A stretch of DNA of 64,000 nucleotides, taken from positions 83,194-147,193 of the forward strand of contig JAIQET010000002.1 of the NCBI GenBank assembly GCA_020073645.1, written 5' to 3'. The notes beneath the pieces are model-generated. The model was not told where the DNA came from. It did no database searches and saw nothing but the letters and a program-made list of their open reading frames with translations. The stretch is from Terriglobia bacterium (GTDB lineage: Bacteria; Acidobacteriota; Terriglobia; Terriglobales; Acidobacteriaceae). Shown here piece after piece: positions 16,476 through 25,256 of this stretch. Made by a program: the position numbers and the translations under genes. Numbering within the stretch: the first letter of the stretch is position 1; every line of letters starts with the position of its first letter.

Positions 16476-18887
16476 ATGGCCTCTCCCTTTCAACCCGCCG
16501 GTTCCACTTCCAACCGGGTCCGCATCGTCGTCGCGACCTCGGTCATGCTCACCTTTATTTCTTACTGGCGTGCTGCCGCCATTGTGCTCAACGACCTCGC
16601 CTCCTCGGCCTTTTATGCCTGTGGCATTGCCGAGCAGGCCGTCGGGAAAGCCGCTCCCTGGTTCATCGTCGGTGTCATGCTGTTTTCTTTCACCGTGCGC
16701 GCCGTCTACGTCGAGAGCTGTTCCATGTTCGTGCGGGGTGGCGTCTATCGGGTCGTCAAAGAGGCTTTGGGCGGGACCCTCGCCAAGATCAGCGTCTCTG
16801 CCCTGATGTTCGATTACATCCTGACCGGACCGATCTCCGGCGTGTCCGCGGGGCAGTACATCGCCGGACTGATCAACGAAGTCATTGCCACCGCTCACCT
16901 GCATGGGTGGATCCCTCAAGCCATCCACGACATGGCCGGCGGCACCCCTCATCTCAATGTGAACTGGACCTCGGTGGTGTTTGGCGTGGCCGTGACCCTG
17001 TACTACTGGTGGCAGAACACCAAGGGCATTCAGGAATCCAGCGAAAAGGCGCTGCGGGTCATGCAAATCACCACCGTCATGGTGGTCATCCTGCTCGCCT
17101 GGTCTGCACTGACACTGCTGAAATCAGGCTACCAGCCGGTACCCTGGCCAACCCCGGGCAATCTGAAGTTTGGCCCGGACGCACTGGGGTTCCTGAAGCA
17201 CACTTATCGCGATCAGGATCTGGCCCGGATGTTCGGCCTGTTCGGCATCCTGATTGCTTTTGGACACTCCGTGCTGGCCATGAGCGGCGAGGAATCCCTC
17301 GCCCAGGTTAACCGCGAACTGGCCCACCCAAAGCTGAAAAACCTGAAGCGCGCTGCCATCGTTATCGCCATCTACAGCCTCGTGTTCACCGGATTCTCCG
17401 CGCTGCTCTCGGTCATGCTGATCCCCGATGCCGTACGCGTCCCCGTCTACAAAGACAATCTGATCGCCGGGCTCGCCATGTACATGTGGGGGCCGCAATT
17501 GCTCCGGCTGGTGTTTCGCGCCTTCGTGGTCATGGTCGGGTTCCTCATCCTCTCGGGAGCGGTCAACACCGCCATCATTGGCTCCAACGGAGTCTTGAAC
17601 CGTGTCTCTGAAGATGGCGTACTCACCGACTGGTTCCGCCAACCTCACCCCCGCTTTGGAACCAGCTACCGCATCGTCAATCTGGTCGTGTTTCTGCAGT
17701 TGTTCACCATCCTGGCCAGCCGCGGGAATGTGTACATGCTGGGCGAAGCTTACGCCTTCGGCGTGATCTGGAGCTTCACCTTCAACAGCCTGGCCATGCT
17801 GGTCCTGCGTTTCAAATACAAGGGCGAGCGGGGCTGGAAGGTTCCGCCCAATTTCCGCATTGGCAGCCACGAGATTCCCCTCGGACTCGCCTCCGTTTTC
17901 CTGGTTCTGCTGTCCACCGCCATCGTGAATCTGTTCACCAAGTCCATCGCCACGATAGCGGGTGTCGCCTTCACCGGCACGTTCTTCCTGATTTTCTCGG
18001 TTTCCGAGCGCGCCAACCACCGCAAGAACGTCCTGGCCAAGCAGCAAATGAAGGAGCACTTCCAGTTGCTGCAGAGTGATACCGTCGAGCGCAGCGGACT
18101 GGGCATTCGCCCCGGAAACGTGATGGTCACCGTGCGTGACTACAACACCATGGGCCACCTCAAGTGGGCGCTCGAGCGCACCGACACCAAGGAGCAGGAC
18201 ATCGTCGTCATGTCCGCCCGCGTGAGCCAGTTTGGGGCCGCCGCCTACGACCTCTCCACCGAGCAGATCTTCAGCGACTACGAGCAGCGTCTGTTTACCC
18301 GCGCCGTCGCTGTGGCCGAGAGTTTCGGCAAACACGTTTCCTTGCTGGTGGTCCCCGCCCGCGACGTCTGGTCCGCCATTGTGCAAACCGCTCTGAACCT
18401 GGAAGCCTCCGCCGTAGTTACCGGTGTTTCCAGCAAGATGACCACCCAGGAACAGGCCTTTCAACTGGGACGCGCCTGGGAGGGCGCCGAGGAGCCCAAG
18501 CGCCAGTTTGTGCTCCAGATTATTCACCCCGACCTGCAGGCGGTTGATACCTTCCACATCGGACCCCATACCCCTTCGCTGAAGACCGAGGATGTTCACT
18601 TGGTGCACCGGCTATGGCTGAACATCACCCGCGAGCCCGGGCTGAACAAACTGCACCACCACGACATCCTCACCGAGGCCCTCACCCGCTTTGCCCGGGA
18701 CTACGCGGGCCGGGAACGTGACGAGATCCTCAAGGAGTTGCGCAAGACTTCGGGCAAGACCGTCACCACCCGCCCGCTGGGCACGGATGGCGACGGTGGT
18801 GCGCCCGGTGGATCCCCCACGAAGGAGAAGCCTGCTTCCAAAGATGGTGACAAGGGACCACCGAGTCCGCCGGTCGTAGGGCCCTAA
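16476..18887 (+). CDS. APC-family amino-acid permease with C-terminal Usp-like domain
   Basis: An 803-residue transporter. Residues 1-510 hold about 12 membrane helices of the amino acid-polyamine-organocation fold, with motifs such as NDLASSAFYACGIAEQAVGK and FGILIAFGHSVLAMSGEES. Residues 540-700 are soluble and resemble a UspA-like fold (NVMVTVRDYNTMGHLKWALE, IVVMSARVSQFG, ASAVVTGVSSKMTTQ). The Lys/Pro-rich tail is disordered. The Usp-like domain may bind nucleotide and gate transport, as in other APC-Usp fusions. The substrate is unknown. A 47-residue membrane peptide gene precedes it. Confidence 0.82.
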   Translation: MASPFQPAGSTSNRVRIVVATSVMLTFISYWRAAAIVLNDLASSAFYACGIAEQAVGKAAPWFIVGVMLFSFTVRAVYVESCSMFVRGGVYRVVKEALGGTLAKISVSALMFDYILTGPISGVSAGQYIAGLINEVIATAHLHGWIPQAIHDMAGGTPHLNVNWTSVVFGVAVTLYYWWQNTKGIQESSEKALRVMQITTVMVVILLAWSALTLLKSGYQPVPWPTPGNLKFGPDALGFLKHTYRDQDLARMFGLFGILIAFGHSVLAMSGEESLAQVNRELAHPKLKNLKRAAIVIAIYSLVFTGFSALLSVMLIPDAVRVPVYKDNLIAGLAMYMWGPQLLRLVFRAFVVMVGFLILSGAVNTAIIGSNGVLNRVSEDGVLTDWFRQPHPRFGTSYRIVNLVVFLQLFTILASRGNVYMLGEAYAFGVIWSFTFNSLAMLVLRFKYKGERGWKVPPNFRIGSHEIPLGLASVFLVLLSTAIVNLFTKSIATIAGVAFTGTFFLIFSVSERANHRKNVLAKQQMKEHFQLLQSDTVERSGLGIRPGNVMVTVRDYNTMGHLKWALERTDTKEQDIVVMSARVSQFGAAAYDLSTEQIFSDYEQRLFTRAVAVAESFGKHVSLLVVPARDVWSAIVQTALNLEASAVVTGVSSKMTTQEQAFQLGRAWEGAEEPKRQFVLQIIHPDLQAVDTFHIGPHTPSLKTEDVHLVHRLWLNITREPGLNKLHHHDILTEALTRFARDYAGRERDEILKELRKTSGKTVTTRPLGTDGDGGAPGGSPTKEKPASKDGDKGPPSPPVVGP

Positions 18888-18892
18888 CGGCC

Positions 18893-18915
18893 GTAGCGCC
18901 GGCGTCCCGCCGGCC
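18893..18915. repeat. Dispersed palindromic repeat (GTAGCGCCGGC family)
   Basis: The sequence gtagcgccggcgtcccgccg sits 5 nt after the transporter stop. GCCGGCG pairs with CGCCGGC to make a hairpin. A second imperfect hairpin (ccaaggatgg, later gaaggatgagg) follows to about 18950. Confidence 0.75.
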
Positions 18916-18988
18916 AAGGATGGCCCTTCGTCGAGTCGAAGGATGAGGCCATCTCGCCCCAACAGCCCCAAGAAGGCTTTTCACCCTG

Positions 18989-18994
18989 TAAAAT
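18989..18994 (+). promoter_or_regulatory. -10 element of the M64 peptidase gene (leaderless)
   Basis: TAAAAT ends 6 nt before the ATG, so transcription would start at or next to the first base of the codon. No Shine-Dalgarno sequence is present. Confidence 0.5.
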
Positions 18995-19000
18995 TCTCCC

Positions 19001-20395
19001 ATGAAATCCAAGCTCCTTCTGATCTGTGTCCTGTTCGCTCTCACTCCCCTGGCGCTCGCCGCGCCGGCCACCATGCGCCTGGACTACTACCACACCGGCA
19101 GCGCAACCCAGGAGATGTTCAGCTTGGATCGAACCGTGATTGAGCCGCTGCCCTGGCCCGGAGACCCTGCCAAGGCCATCGACGACAGCAATCTCGGCCT
19201 GTATCTCTTCGAGGTCCACGATCAGGCCAGCGGAAAGCTGCTCTACTCGCGGGGATTCAATTCCGTCTATGGCGAGTGGGTCACCACCGCGGAAGCCAAC
19301 TCTGCCAACCGCACCTTTTCTGAATCCTTGCGCTTCCCTGCCCCGACCGCGCCGGTGAAGATTGTCTTAAAGAAGCGCGACGAAGGAACCTTCCACGAAG
19401 TCTGGACGACCACCATCGATCCCAAAGACAAGTTCATCGACACCTCGCGCCCGCCTTCTCCCGGTCCGCTCCTGACCATACAAAAATCCGGTGAGCCGGC
19501 CACGAAAGTGGACTTGCTGATCCTCGGCGATGGCTACACCGCCTCCGAGCGCGCGAAATTTGAACAGGACGCTCGTCGCTTTACCGAAATCCTGTTTGGC
19601 GCATCGCCTTTCCGTGAGCACCGCCAGGACTTCAACGTCTGGGGGATCTGTCCCGCGGCGGACGAGTCCGGCGTTTCCCGTCCCTCGGCCGGACAGCATC
19701 GCCGCTCTCCCGTAGGCGCGACCTACGACACCTTCGACACCGAACGCTACATCCTGACCACCGAAAACCGCGCGCTACGCGACGTAGCCTCCTATGCGCC
19801 CTACGAGTTCATTGAAATCCTGGTGAATGGAAAGACCTACGGCGGCGGCGGGATCTTCAATCAGTACGCCACGGTCGCCGCCGACAGCGAGTGGGCCCCG
19901 TATGTATTCGTCCACGAATTCGGCCATCAATTCGCCGCGCTGGCCGACGAGTACTACACCTCGCAGGTGGCCTACGCTCCGCAGACGCGAAAGATTGAGC
20001 CTTGGGAGCCGAACGTAACCGCGCTGCTCGATCCGGCGAACCTGAAGTGGAAGGACCTGGTCCCCGCTGGCACGCCTCTGCCCACTCCGTGGAGCAAAGA
20101 GCAATTTGAAACCTACGAGCAGCAAATCCAGACGCAGCGCCGCGAACTCCGCGCCCAGAACCGCCCCGAGTCAGAGATGAACGAGCTATTCAAGAAGGAA
20201 CGGCAGCAGGAAGATGCGCTTCTGGCCTCGGAAAAATATGCCGGGAAAGTGGGAGCCTTCGAAGGCGCTGACTACGAAGCCCACGGCTACTACCGCCCCG
20301 AGGTGAACTGCATCATGTTCACCCGGCACAACGCCTTCTGTGCTGTCTGCAAGAGGGCAATTGAGCGGATCATTGGGATGTATGCGGGGGGATAA
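19001..20395 (+). CDS. Secreted M64-family metallopeptidase
   Basis: The 464-residue protein has a signal peptide (MKSKLLLICVLFALTPLALA) and an N-terminal M64-type beta domain. The catalytic domain has the zinc motif HEFGH at residues 305-309, within VFVHEFGHQFAALADEYY. M64 enzymes include the Clostridium ramosum IgA peptidase and its many environmental relatives; substrate here is unknown. The gly-asp motif LLILGDGYTASER, typical of M64 proteins, is at about 170. A lysine/glutamate-rich insertion (about 365-410) is notable. It is exported, probably to the periplasm or outside. Confidence 0.85.
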   Translation: MKSKLLLICVLFALTPLALAAPATMRLDYYHTGSATQEMFSLDRTVIEPLPWPGDPAKAIDDSNLGLYLFEVHDQASGKLLYSRGFNSVYGEWVTTAEANSANRTFSESLRFPAPTAPVKIVLKKRDEGTFHEVWTTTIDPKDKFIDTSRPPSPGPLLTIQKSGEPATKVDLLILGDGYTASERAKFEQDARRFTEILFGASPFREHRQDFNVWGICPAADESGVSRPSAGQHRRSPVGATYDTFDTERYILTTENRALRDVASYAPYEFIEILVNGKTYGGGGIFNQYATVAADSEWAPYVFVHEFGHQFAALADEYYTSQVAYAPQTRKIEPWEPNVTALLDPANLKWKDLVPAGTPLPTPWSKEQFETYEQQIQTQRRELRAQNRPESEMNELFKKERQQEDALLASEKYAGKVGAFEGADYEAHGYYRPEVNCIMFTRHNAFCAVCKRAIERIIGMYAGG

Positions 20396-20477
20396 GCGAG
20401 TCAGGAAGGAAGCCATGCTCACAACCCCGGTCAATGAGTGTAATGGCGATGTTACGCCAACTACCAACCTACTAGGG

Positions 20478-21353
20478 TCATTTCTCTGCCGCATCAGCGG
20501 GAGGCGTCCAGAGGAAGCCGTGGACAGCGTTGCTCTGGTCGAAGAAGGCTCCCGTTACCTGCCCGAGATCGTTTATTCCAAACCCTAGAGTTGTCGTCGC
20601 TGCGGGGAATTGGAGCTCTTGCAGGCTGCCGTGGTCATACACAAATCCAGCTTCAGCAATACGACCTGGAAAATAGGTGCCCGAGATAGCATTCGCATTG
20701 TTGATGCCGTATGCTTGGGCACCTTCGACACTGCCCAATATTCTGTGGTAGGTAATGTTAAACACGAAGCTGCTGGCCGGGGGATGAGGAAAAACATAAC
20801 CGACTACATCCCCGGAGTCGTTAATTCCATTCACAGAAACCGACCCAATTGCGTGTGGTTGAATTGTCAAGAACGTGCCACCGTTCAGTTCGAAGCCAAT
20901 GAATCGGCTACCGTTCGGAACTGAGGCATAGCCAACCACAACCCCTGCATTGTTGATAGCAGTCGCCAGGGTAAAGTGAGACTCGGGGTAGGAAAAGTCT
21001 GTGAAGGCTCCGGTTGCGACATCGTAGACGAAGCCGTAAAAGATGCTGCCGCCGACGATTCTATGCGCTCCCACGATCTGGCCATTGTCATTGATTCCGA
21101 AGGCGTACGATGTATCCGAATTGGGTTCTTCGATTGTGGAGAACGTACCTCCACTCAAAAGGAAGCCGTGGGAGTTCTGACTGGCATCCTGATAGTAGCC
21201 AACCACGTCGCCCGCCGAGTCGATATCAAATGCGTAGGTTGCCAGCGCCCCGGGAAAATCGACCTGCGTGTAAGTCCCCTGTGCCATCGCCAGTGGCACG
21301 AATGGACCCAGCGACAGGAGAACTGCCACCAACAGCGCACGAGTCTTCCGCAT
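20478..21353 (-). CDS. Secreted protein with HAF-like repeats (copy 2)
   Basis: A 291-residue paralogue of the gene at 9.7 kb. After a signal peptide (MRKTRALLVAVLLSLGPFVP to LAMAQ) it has GTYTQVDFPGA, almost the same junction as copy 1, and then repeats such as GINDNGQIVGAH, AINNAGVVVGYA, GINDSGDVVGYV and GINDLGQVTGAFF. It ends FLWTPPADAAEK; copy 1 ends FTWTPPTDAAKK. The ATG at 21353 is chosen because GGGGAGG lies 6 nt upstream. The function is unknown; beta-propeller-like binding is plausible. Confidence 0.75.
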   Translation of the reverse strand: MRKTRALLVAVLLSLGPFVPLAMAQGTYTQVDFPGALATYAFDIDSAGDVVGYYQDASQNSHGFLLSGGTFSTIEEPNSDTSYAFGINDNGQIVGAHRIVGGSIFYGFVYDVATGAFTDFSYPESHFTLATAINNAGVVVGYASVPNGSRFIGFELNGGTFLTIQPHAIGSVSVNGINDSGDVVGYVFPHPPASSFVFNITYHRILGSVEGAQAYGINNANAISGTYFPGRIAEAGFVYDHGSLQELQFPAATTTLGFGINDLGQVTGAFFDQSNAVHGFLWTPPADAAEK

Positions 21354-21427
21354 AGCCGCCTCCCCGCATCGAGCGGTCAGCATCTTAGCACGGAGGGAGA
21401 TTGAACGTAATCAGGCGTTTTCACCAA

Positions 21428-22063
21428 CTACCCCGAACGGGCATTTTGGGAAATAGCCTGCAGTCTGCCCCGCACAAACTCCACCACCTCCGCGGTGACA
21501 TACTCTGGCGGATGGATACGAAAGATCGGCCGCCCCGCCACCGGCTTGAGCGAAACCCCCTGCCAGGCAGCTTGGCTCGGGCCTTCCTTGGACTCGTGCA
21601 AAATCACTCCGTCCGCTAGATCAAGGAACTGCTGGGCTGACTTCTTGAAATCCGCCGTAGTCGGATCGAGCACTGTCAGATAAATGTCCGGACGCAGGAA
21701 TTTCAAAATGCTGTTCGATTCCAAAATCACATTCTCGGCCTCGGCCAGCCTCTCTCGAATCGTAGGCATCGCCTCGGCCAAACGGCCTTGCTCGGTGCGC
21801 ACCCACCACGCATGCGCCGCACCTGCCACCAGAAAGCGCGAGGTGTCGGACTCCCCTGTCCGATTCTTTTCTTCCGACATTGCCCAGGTGTGGTCATCGG
21901 TCACGCAATCACACGGCTTGCCATCGGCCGAGCAGACTCCGTGGCCGTACTGCGTGATCTTCAACGCAGTCCAGTTGTATTCCCGCAGAGCCGCGATCAG
22001 CCCTGCGACCACACTGGTCTTGCCCACGCTCCGCGAGTGTCCGCCGACGACAACGATGGCCAT
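21428..22063 (-). CDS. MobB-like P-loop NTPase
   Basis: A 211-residue protein with a P-loop GGHSRSVGKTSVVAGLI at the N-terminus and a switch-like segment DTSRFLVAGA that matches the D-T-x-R-x-x-x-A-G-A pattern of MobB (molybdopterin-guanine dinucleotide synthesis). It differs by a Cys cluster (GVCSADGKPCDC) and by NVILESNSILKFLRPDIYLT. The exact role is unknown. Its ATG follows the lpxD stop without a gap (TAGATG), so it is cotranslated with a lipid A gene; a cofactor role is not supported by context. Confidence 0.6.
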   Translation of the reverse strand: MAIVVVGGHSRSVGKTSVVAGLIAALREYNWTALKITQYGHGVCSADGKPCDCVTDDHTWAMSEEKNRTGESDTSRFLVAGAAHAWWVRTEQGRLAEAMPTIRERLAEAENVILESNSILKFLRPDIYLTVLDPTTADFKKSAQQFLDLADGVILHESKEGPSQAAWQGVSLKPVAGRPIFRIHPPEYVTAEVVEFVRGRLQAISQNARSG

Positions 22064-23059
22064 CTATTCCCTTCTTGCCAGGCGCGCCAACACTGCCAGC
22101 TCTTTCAGATATTCGCGGATCGGCCGTGCCGGTGTCCCCCAGAACACCACGCCTTTGCCGCGGATCACCTTCTTGCTGGGAATGCCGCTCTGCGCACCCA
22201 GGATGGCGCCTTCTTCGATGCGCACGTGGTCGGCGATGCCCACCTGCCCGCCGATCACCACATTCTTCTCCACCACCGCGCTGCCTGAGAGCCCGGTTTG
22301 CGCCGCGATCACCACGTCCTCGCCGATCTGCACGTTATGTCCCACGTGCACCAGGTTGTCAATCTTCGTCCCGCGGCCGATCCGGGTCACATCCAGCGCG
22401 CCCCGGTCCACGGTCGAGTTCGCCCCGATTTCCACGTCATCCCCGATTTCCAGCCGCCCTACCTGGGAAAATTTCTCATAACGGCCCGTCGCCTGATCGC
22501 GCACATACCCGAAGCCGTCGCTGCCCAGCACCGCGCCGGCATGAACGATCACGCGATCACCGAGCTGCACCCCGGCATAAACCGTGACGTTCGGGTACAG
22601 CTGGCAGTCGCTTCCTATCTTTACCCGCGTCCCAATCACGCAGCCTGAGCCGATCCGCGTCCGCTCGCCAACCTCCACGCCTTCACCGATGACCACCCGC
22701 TCTCCCACCGAAACGTTCTTCCCCAGCCGCACCGAGGGATGCACGATCGCGCTGGGATGAATGCCTTCCACGTGTGCCACCGCCGCAGAAAGTACTTGGG
22801 CCGCCCGTGCAAACGCCAGCCGAGGCTGCGCGCACACCAGCAATGGCTTTGCGCTCGGCTTCCCCGCTGCGAACTCCCCTGTGATCACCGCGCCCGCCTT
22901 GGATTCGAGCGCCGCACCGAGGTTCTTCTCGTCTTCAACAAACACCAGGTCTCCGGCGGTGGCCGATCGGATGCTGGCGATTCCCGCGATCTCCACATTG
23001 CCGTCCCCCACCACGCGGCCCTGCACCAACTTGGCTATCTCTTTGAGTGAGCGCTTCAT
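22064..23059 (-). CDS. lpxD: UDP-3-O-acylglucosamine N-acyltransferase
   Basis: LpxD transfers a 3-hydroxyacyl chain from ACP to UDP-3-O-acylglucosamine in lipid A synthesis. The 331-residue protein has an N-terminal uridine-binding domain (LKEIAKLVQGRVVGDGNVEI) and a left-handed beta-helix of hexapeptide repeats from about 105. The catalytic His is in HVGHNVQIGEDVVIAA. I chose the ATG at 23059 because AAAGG lies just upstream; the longer frame adds an unlikely leader. A divergent small membrane protein starts 58 nt away. Confidence 0.95.
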   Translation of the reverse strand: MKRSLKEIAKLVQGRVVGDGNVEIAGIASIRSATAGDLVFVEDEKNLGAALESKAGAVITGEFAAGKPSAKPLLVCAQPRLAFARAAQVLSAAVAHVEGIHPSAIVHPSVRLGKNVSVGERVVIGEGVEVGERTRIGSGCVIGTRVKIGSDCQLYPNVTVYAGVQLGDRVIVHAGAVLGSDGFGYVRDQATGRYEKFSQVGRLEIGDDVEIGANSTVDRGALDVTRIGRGTKIDNLVHVGHNVQIGEDVVIAAQTGLSGSAVVEKNVVIGGQVGIADHVRIEEGAILGAQSGIPSKKVIRGKGVVFWGTPARPIREYLKELAVLARLARRE

Positions 23060-23104
23060 GGCACCTTTGTATACGTTCACGGAAGGAAAGAAAAGCACAC
23101 GGGC

Positions 23105-23110
23105 TAGAAT
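23105..23110 (+). promoter_or_regulatory. -10 element of the small membrane protein gene (leaderless)
   Basis: TAGAAT ends 6 nt before the ATG at 23117. There is no Shine-Dalgarno sequence, so the transcript probably begins at the ATG. Confidence 0.5.
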
Positions 23111-23116
23111 GCTGCT

Positions 23117-23260
23117 ATGGAACGAAAGATCTTCTGGATCGTCTTTATCGCCCTAGGTCTGGTAGCAGATTTCTTACTGCCGCTCTGGTGGGCCCTGGCC
23201 GCCACCCTCCCGATCGTGTTTGTAAGCTGGTGGATTGCCTACCGCAGTGACTGGTTCTGA
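23117..23260 (+). CDS. Small two-helix membrane protein
   Basis: A 47-residue frame beginning MERKIFWIVFIALGLVADFL and continuing LPLWWALAATLPIVFVSWWI with a YRSDWF tail. Two hydrophobic helices separated by a proline-tryptophan turn are clear. It is divergent from lpxD and convergent with the acyltransferase gene. Its tight -10 spacing and aromatic membrane-interface residues support a real gene. The function is unknown; it might help lipid A or envelope assembly. Confidence 0.6.
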   Translation: MERKIFWIVFIALGLVADFLLPLWWALAATLPIVFVSWWIAYRSDWF

Positions 23261-23278
23261 ACAAAAGCCTTCGTAGCC

Positions 23279-24175
23279 TCAGTACAACCCCGCTTCGCCC
23301 TCCGGCCGCGTCTTCCACCGCCGATGCACCCACAACCACTGGGCGGGATAGCGCCGCACGTACTCCTCAATAATTTTCGTAAACAGTGCGGTGTTTGCCA
23401 CCACATCGTCCTCGTCGTTGCCCGTTCTCACCAGTTTCACCGCTGGATCAAAGCGCAGCCGGTATTTTCTCAGCGCGGGATCCCACACCGTGAATCCGGG
23501 AACCACCGCTGCGTCCGTCCGCAGCGCAATCCGCGCCATCCCGCTCGCCGTGCAAGCCGGAATGCCGAAGAAATCCACGAATACTCCCTGCGGGGGCGTC
23601 ATGTTGGTGTCCATGAGGATGCCCACCGTTTCCCCCGCCTTCATCGCCGAAAGCAGGCCGCGTACGAAGTCGTCCTTGTCCACGGTGGTATTGCCATGCA
23701 TGGTGCGATAGCGCCGCATCAGGCCATCGAGATAGCTGTTGTCCAGGGACCGCATCACGATATGCAACGGATGTCCGTAGAGGGAGTGGGCGAAAGAGGA
23801 GATTTCCCAGCCTCCCAGGTGGGCCGTCAGGAACAGCACTCCCTTGCCGCGCGACAGGGCCCGTTCAAAGTTTTCGAAGCCGTCGTACACCACCACTTTG
23901 CTCACATTTTCGCGGGTGTACTTGGGAAACAGGCATACCTCGCCCAACTGCCGTCCTAGCGAGGTAAACACGCCGCGCAGGATTCGGGCGCGTTCACGCC
24001 GGCTCTTCTGCGGAAAAGCCATACCCAGGTTGCGCATGCCCACCCGGCGCAGGCGCGCATGCAGCAGGTAAACCAACCACGCCAGGGAAATCCCCGCGGT
24101 CCGAGCCAGCGGGCGCGGCAGCGCGCCCACCGTTTTGACGATCAGCCAGACCAGCGCGTACTCAAGTCGCTGCAT
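23279..24175 (-). CDS. Lysophospholipid/lipid A acyltransferase (LpxL/HtrB family)
   Basis: A 298-residue membrane-bound acyltransferase. The catalytic H-x4-D/E motif appears as AHLGGWE near residue 120. Other family signatures are RNLGMAFPQKSRRERARIL and GVFVDFFGIPACTASGMARI, and the C-terminal YPAQWLWVHRRWKTRP. Family members add secondary acyl chains to lipid A in the inner membrane. The ATG at 24175 is preferred because the protein then starts directly with the membrane anchor (YALVWLIVKTVGALPRPLAR). It lies near lpxD. Confidence 0.88.
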   Translation of the reverse strand: MQRLEYALVWLIVKTVGALPRPLARTAGISLAWLVYLLHARLRRVGMRNLGMAFPQKSRRERARILRGVFTSLGRQLGEVCLFPKYTRENVSKVVVYDGFENFERALSRGKGVLFLTAHLGGWEISSFAHSLYGHPLHIVMRSLDNSYLDGLMRRYRTMHGNTTVDKDDFVRGLLSAMKAGETVGILMDTNMTPPQGVFVDFFGIPACTASGMARIALRTDAAVVPGFTVWDPALRKYRLRFDPAVKLVRTGNDEDDVVANTALFTKIIEEYVRRYPAQWLWVHRRWKTRPEGEAGLY

Positions 24176-24232
24176 AGACGAAGTTGCGAGGGTAGCATCC
24201 GGACTCGCACGATGAAAAGTCACGCCCGCCAA

Positions 24233-24263
24233 AGAACAGGGCCCGGCCTCGAATCCCGGGCCC
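24233..24263 (-). terminator. Candidate terminator after the SYLF gene
   Basis: On the minus strand GGGCCCGG pairs with CCGGGCCC across a 9-nt loop, followed by TGTTCTTT. The T-run is interrupted, so activity may be partial. Confidence 0.5.
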
Positions 24264-24280
24264 CGGCTCTGGCCGGACGA

Positions 24281-24970
24281 CTACTTGTCAGCCGCGGATT
24301 TGGCCCACTTGGCTAACGTGTTGAGGAAAGGATAGGCGCTGGCGGGCGCCTCGATCGTGCCCTTCAGCGACGTCTTGAACGGCACCATGCGTCCGTAGAA
24401 CTCCCGGGTGCTGTCTTTGTCCTGCTTGATCACCGCCCCGTTCAGTTCCAGGCCGGCGAAGGCGCCGCGGGAGCGGGAGTAGCTCAGCACCTGGGCGCGC
24501 AGCTTCCAGTCGGTGTTGGCGGATGCGTGACGTCCCACCGGGCCCGCCGCCACGCTGGCATCAGCGCCCATCTTGAACTTGCTGGAAAGCAGGTTCTTCA
24601 TGCCCTCATTGTTCATGATCAGCATCACCAGGTCGACCGCCTGGCCGCCGATCTGCAGCCCGAAGCTGCCCCCCGTGACCACAAAAAATGCCGGCGCGCT
24701 CCAGCCCTTCGGCGTGCGGCAACTGGCCACTCCACGTCCATAGCGGGCGCCTACGATGAAACCACCATTCAGCATGGTGGGCACCACCGCCACACATTCA
24801 GCCGACGCCAGGACATCCTCCGGGATGCCCTGGTCCGGCGCACTCTGGATTTCATCCAGTACGGTCGCTGCCGCCTTGACCCGGTCTTCCGCCTTGCTTT
24901 CCTTTTCATCGGCGGCGAGCGCCGCCCCAGCCAGACAGACCACTACCCACAGAACAAGAAGTTTTCTCAT
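24281..24970 (-). CDS. Secreted SYLF-domain lipid-binding protein
   Basis: A 229-residue exported protein (signal peptide MRKLLVLWVVVCLAGAALA). The rest matches the SYLF/YSC84 family: AECVAVVPTMLNGGFIVGAR, GRGVASCRTPKGWSAPAFF, and SFGLQIGGQAVDLVMLIMN followed by AGPVGRHASANTD. SYLF domains bind phosphoinositides or other anionic lipids in eukaryotes; the bacterial role is unknown. The mature protein probably acts in the periplasm. Its ATG has AGGAG close upstream. Confidence 0.85.
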   Translation of the reverse strand: MRKLLVLWVVVCLAGAALAADEKESKAEDRVKAAATVLDEIQSAPDQGIPEDVLASAECVAVVPTMLNGGFIVGARYGRGVASCRTPKGWSAPAFFVVTGGSFGLQIGGQAVDLVMLIMNNEGMKNLLSSKFKMGADASVAAGPVGRHASANTDWKLRAQVLSYSRSRGAFAGLELNGAVIKQDKDSTREFYGRMVPFKTSLKGTIEAPASAYPFLNTLAKWAKSAADK

Positions 24971-25101
24971 TGCTCCTCAGCTTTCCGGAAAAAGATGCCC
25001 TGGGAATTCAATGCTCCTGATTCTAAAGGATTCCCCTGAGGAAAAAAGAGTTGTTCGCCAGCGGGCGTTTTCGACGATTGATAACCCAGGTCGTAGAGGA
25101 C

Positions 25102-25153
25102 AAAAAAATCGGGGTTGGCGGCGGCGACCCTAAAGTCTCCACTCCCAACCCCG
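25102..25153 (-). terminator. Intrinsic terminator after the LuxR-type regulator
   Basis: On the minus strand CGGGGTTGG pairs with CCAACCCCG across a 26-nt loop, followed by ATTTTTTTG. It lies about 100 nt beyond the regulator stop. Between it and the stop is an inverted TTACC...GGTAA pair (25213-25239) of unknown role. The rest of the 24971-25256 gap shows no gene. Confidence 0.65.
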
Positions 25154-25256
25154 TCTCCCAGGTTCTGTGGTAGGTGAGCGCAGTATGCGTTAGGGTCGGA
25201 AAAGGGACAAGATTACCCAGGTCACTGTCCTAAGGTAACCAGTGGGGGGATACGGC

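Noticed and set aside
17124-18608. 494-codon minus-strand frame opposite the APC transporter
   Set aside because: Composition (His, Gly, Asp, Glu-rich) is typical of reverse-strand shadow frames in GC-rich DNA.
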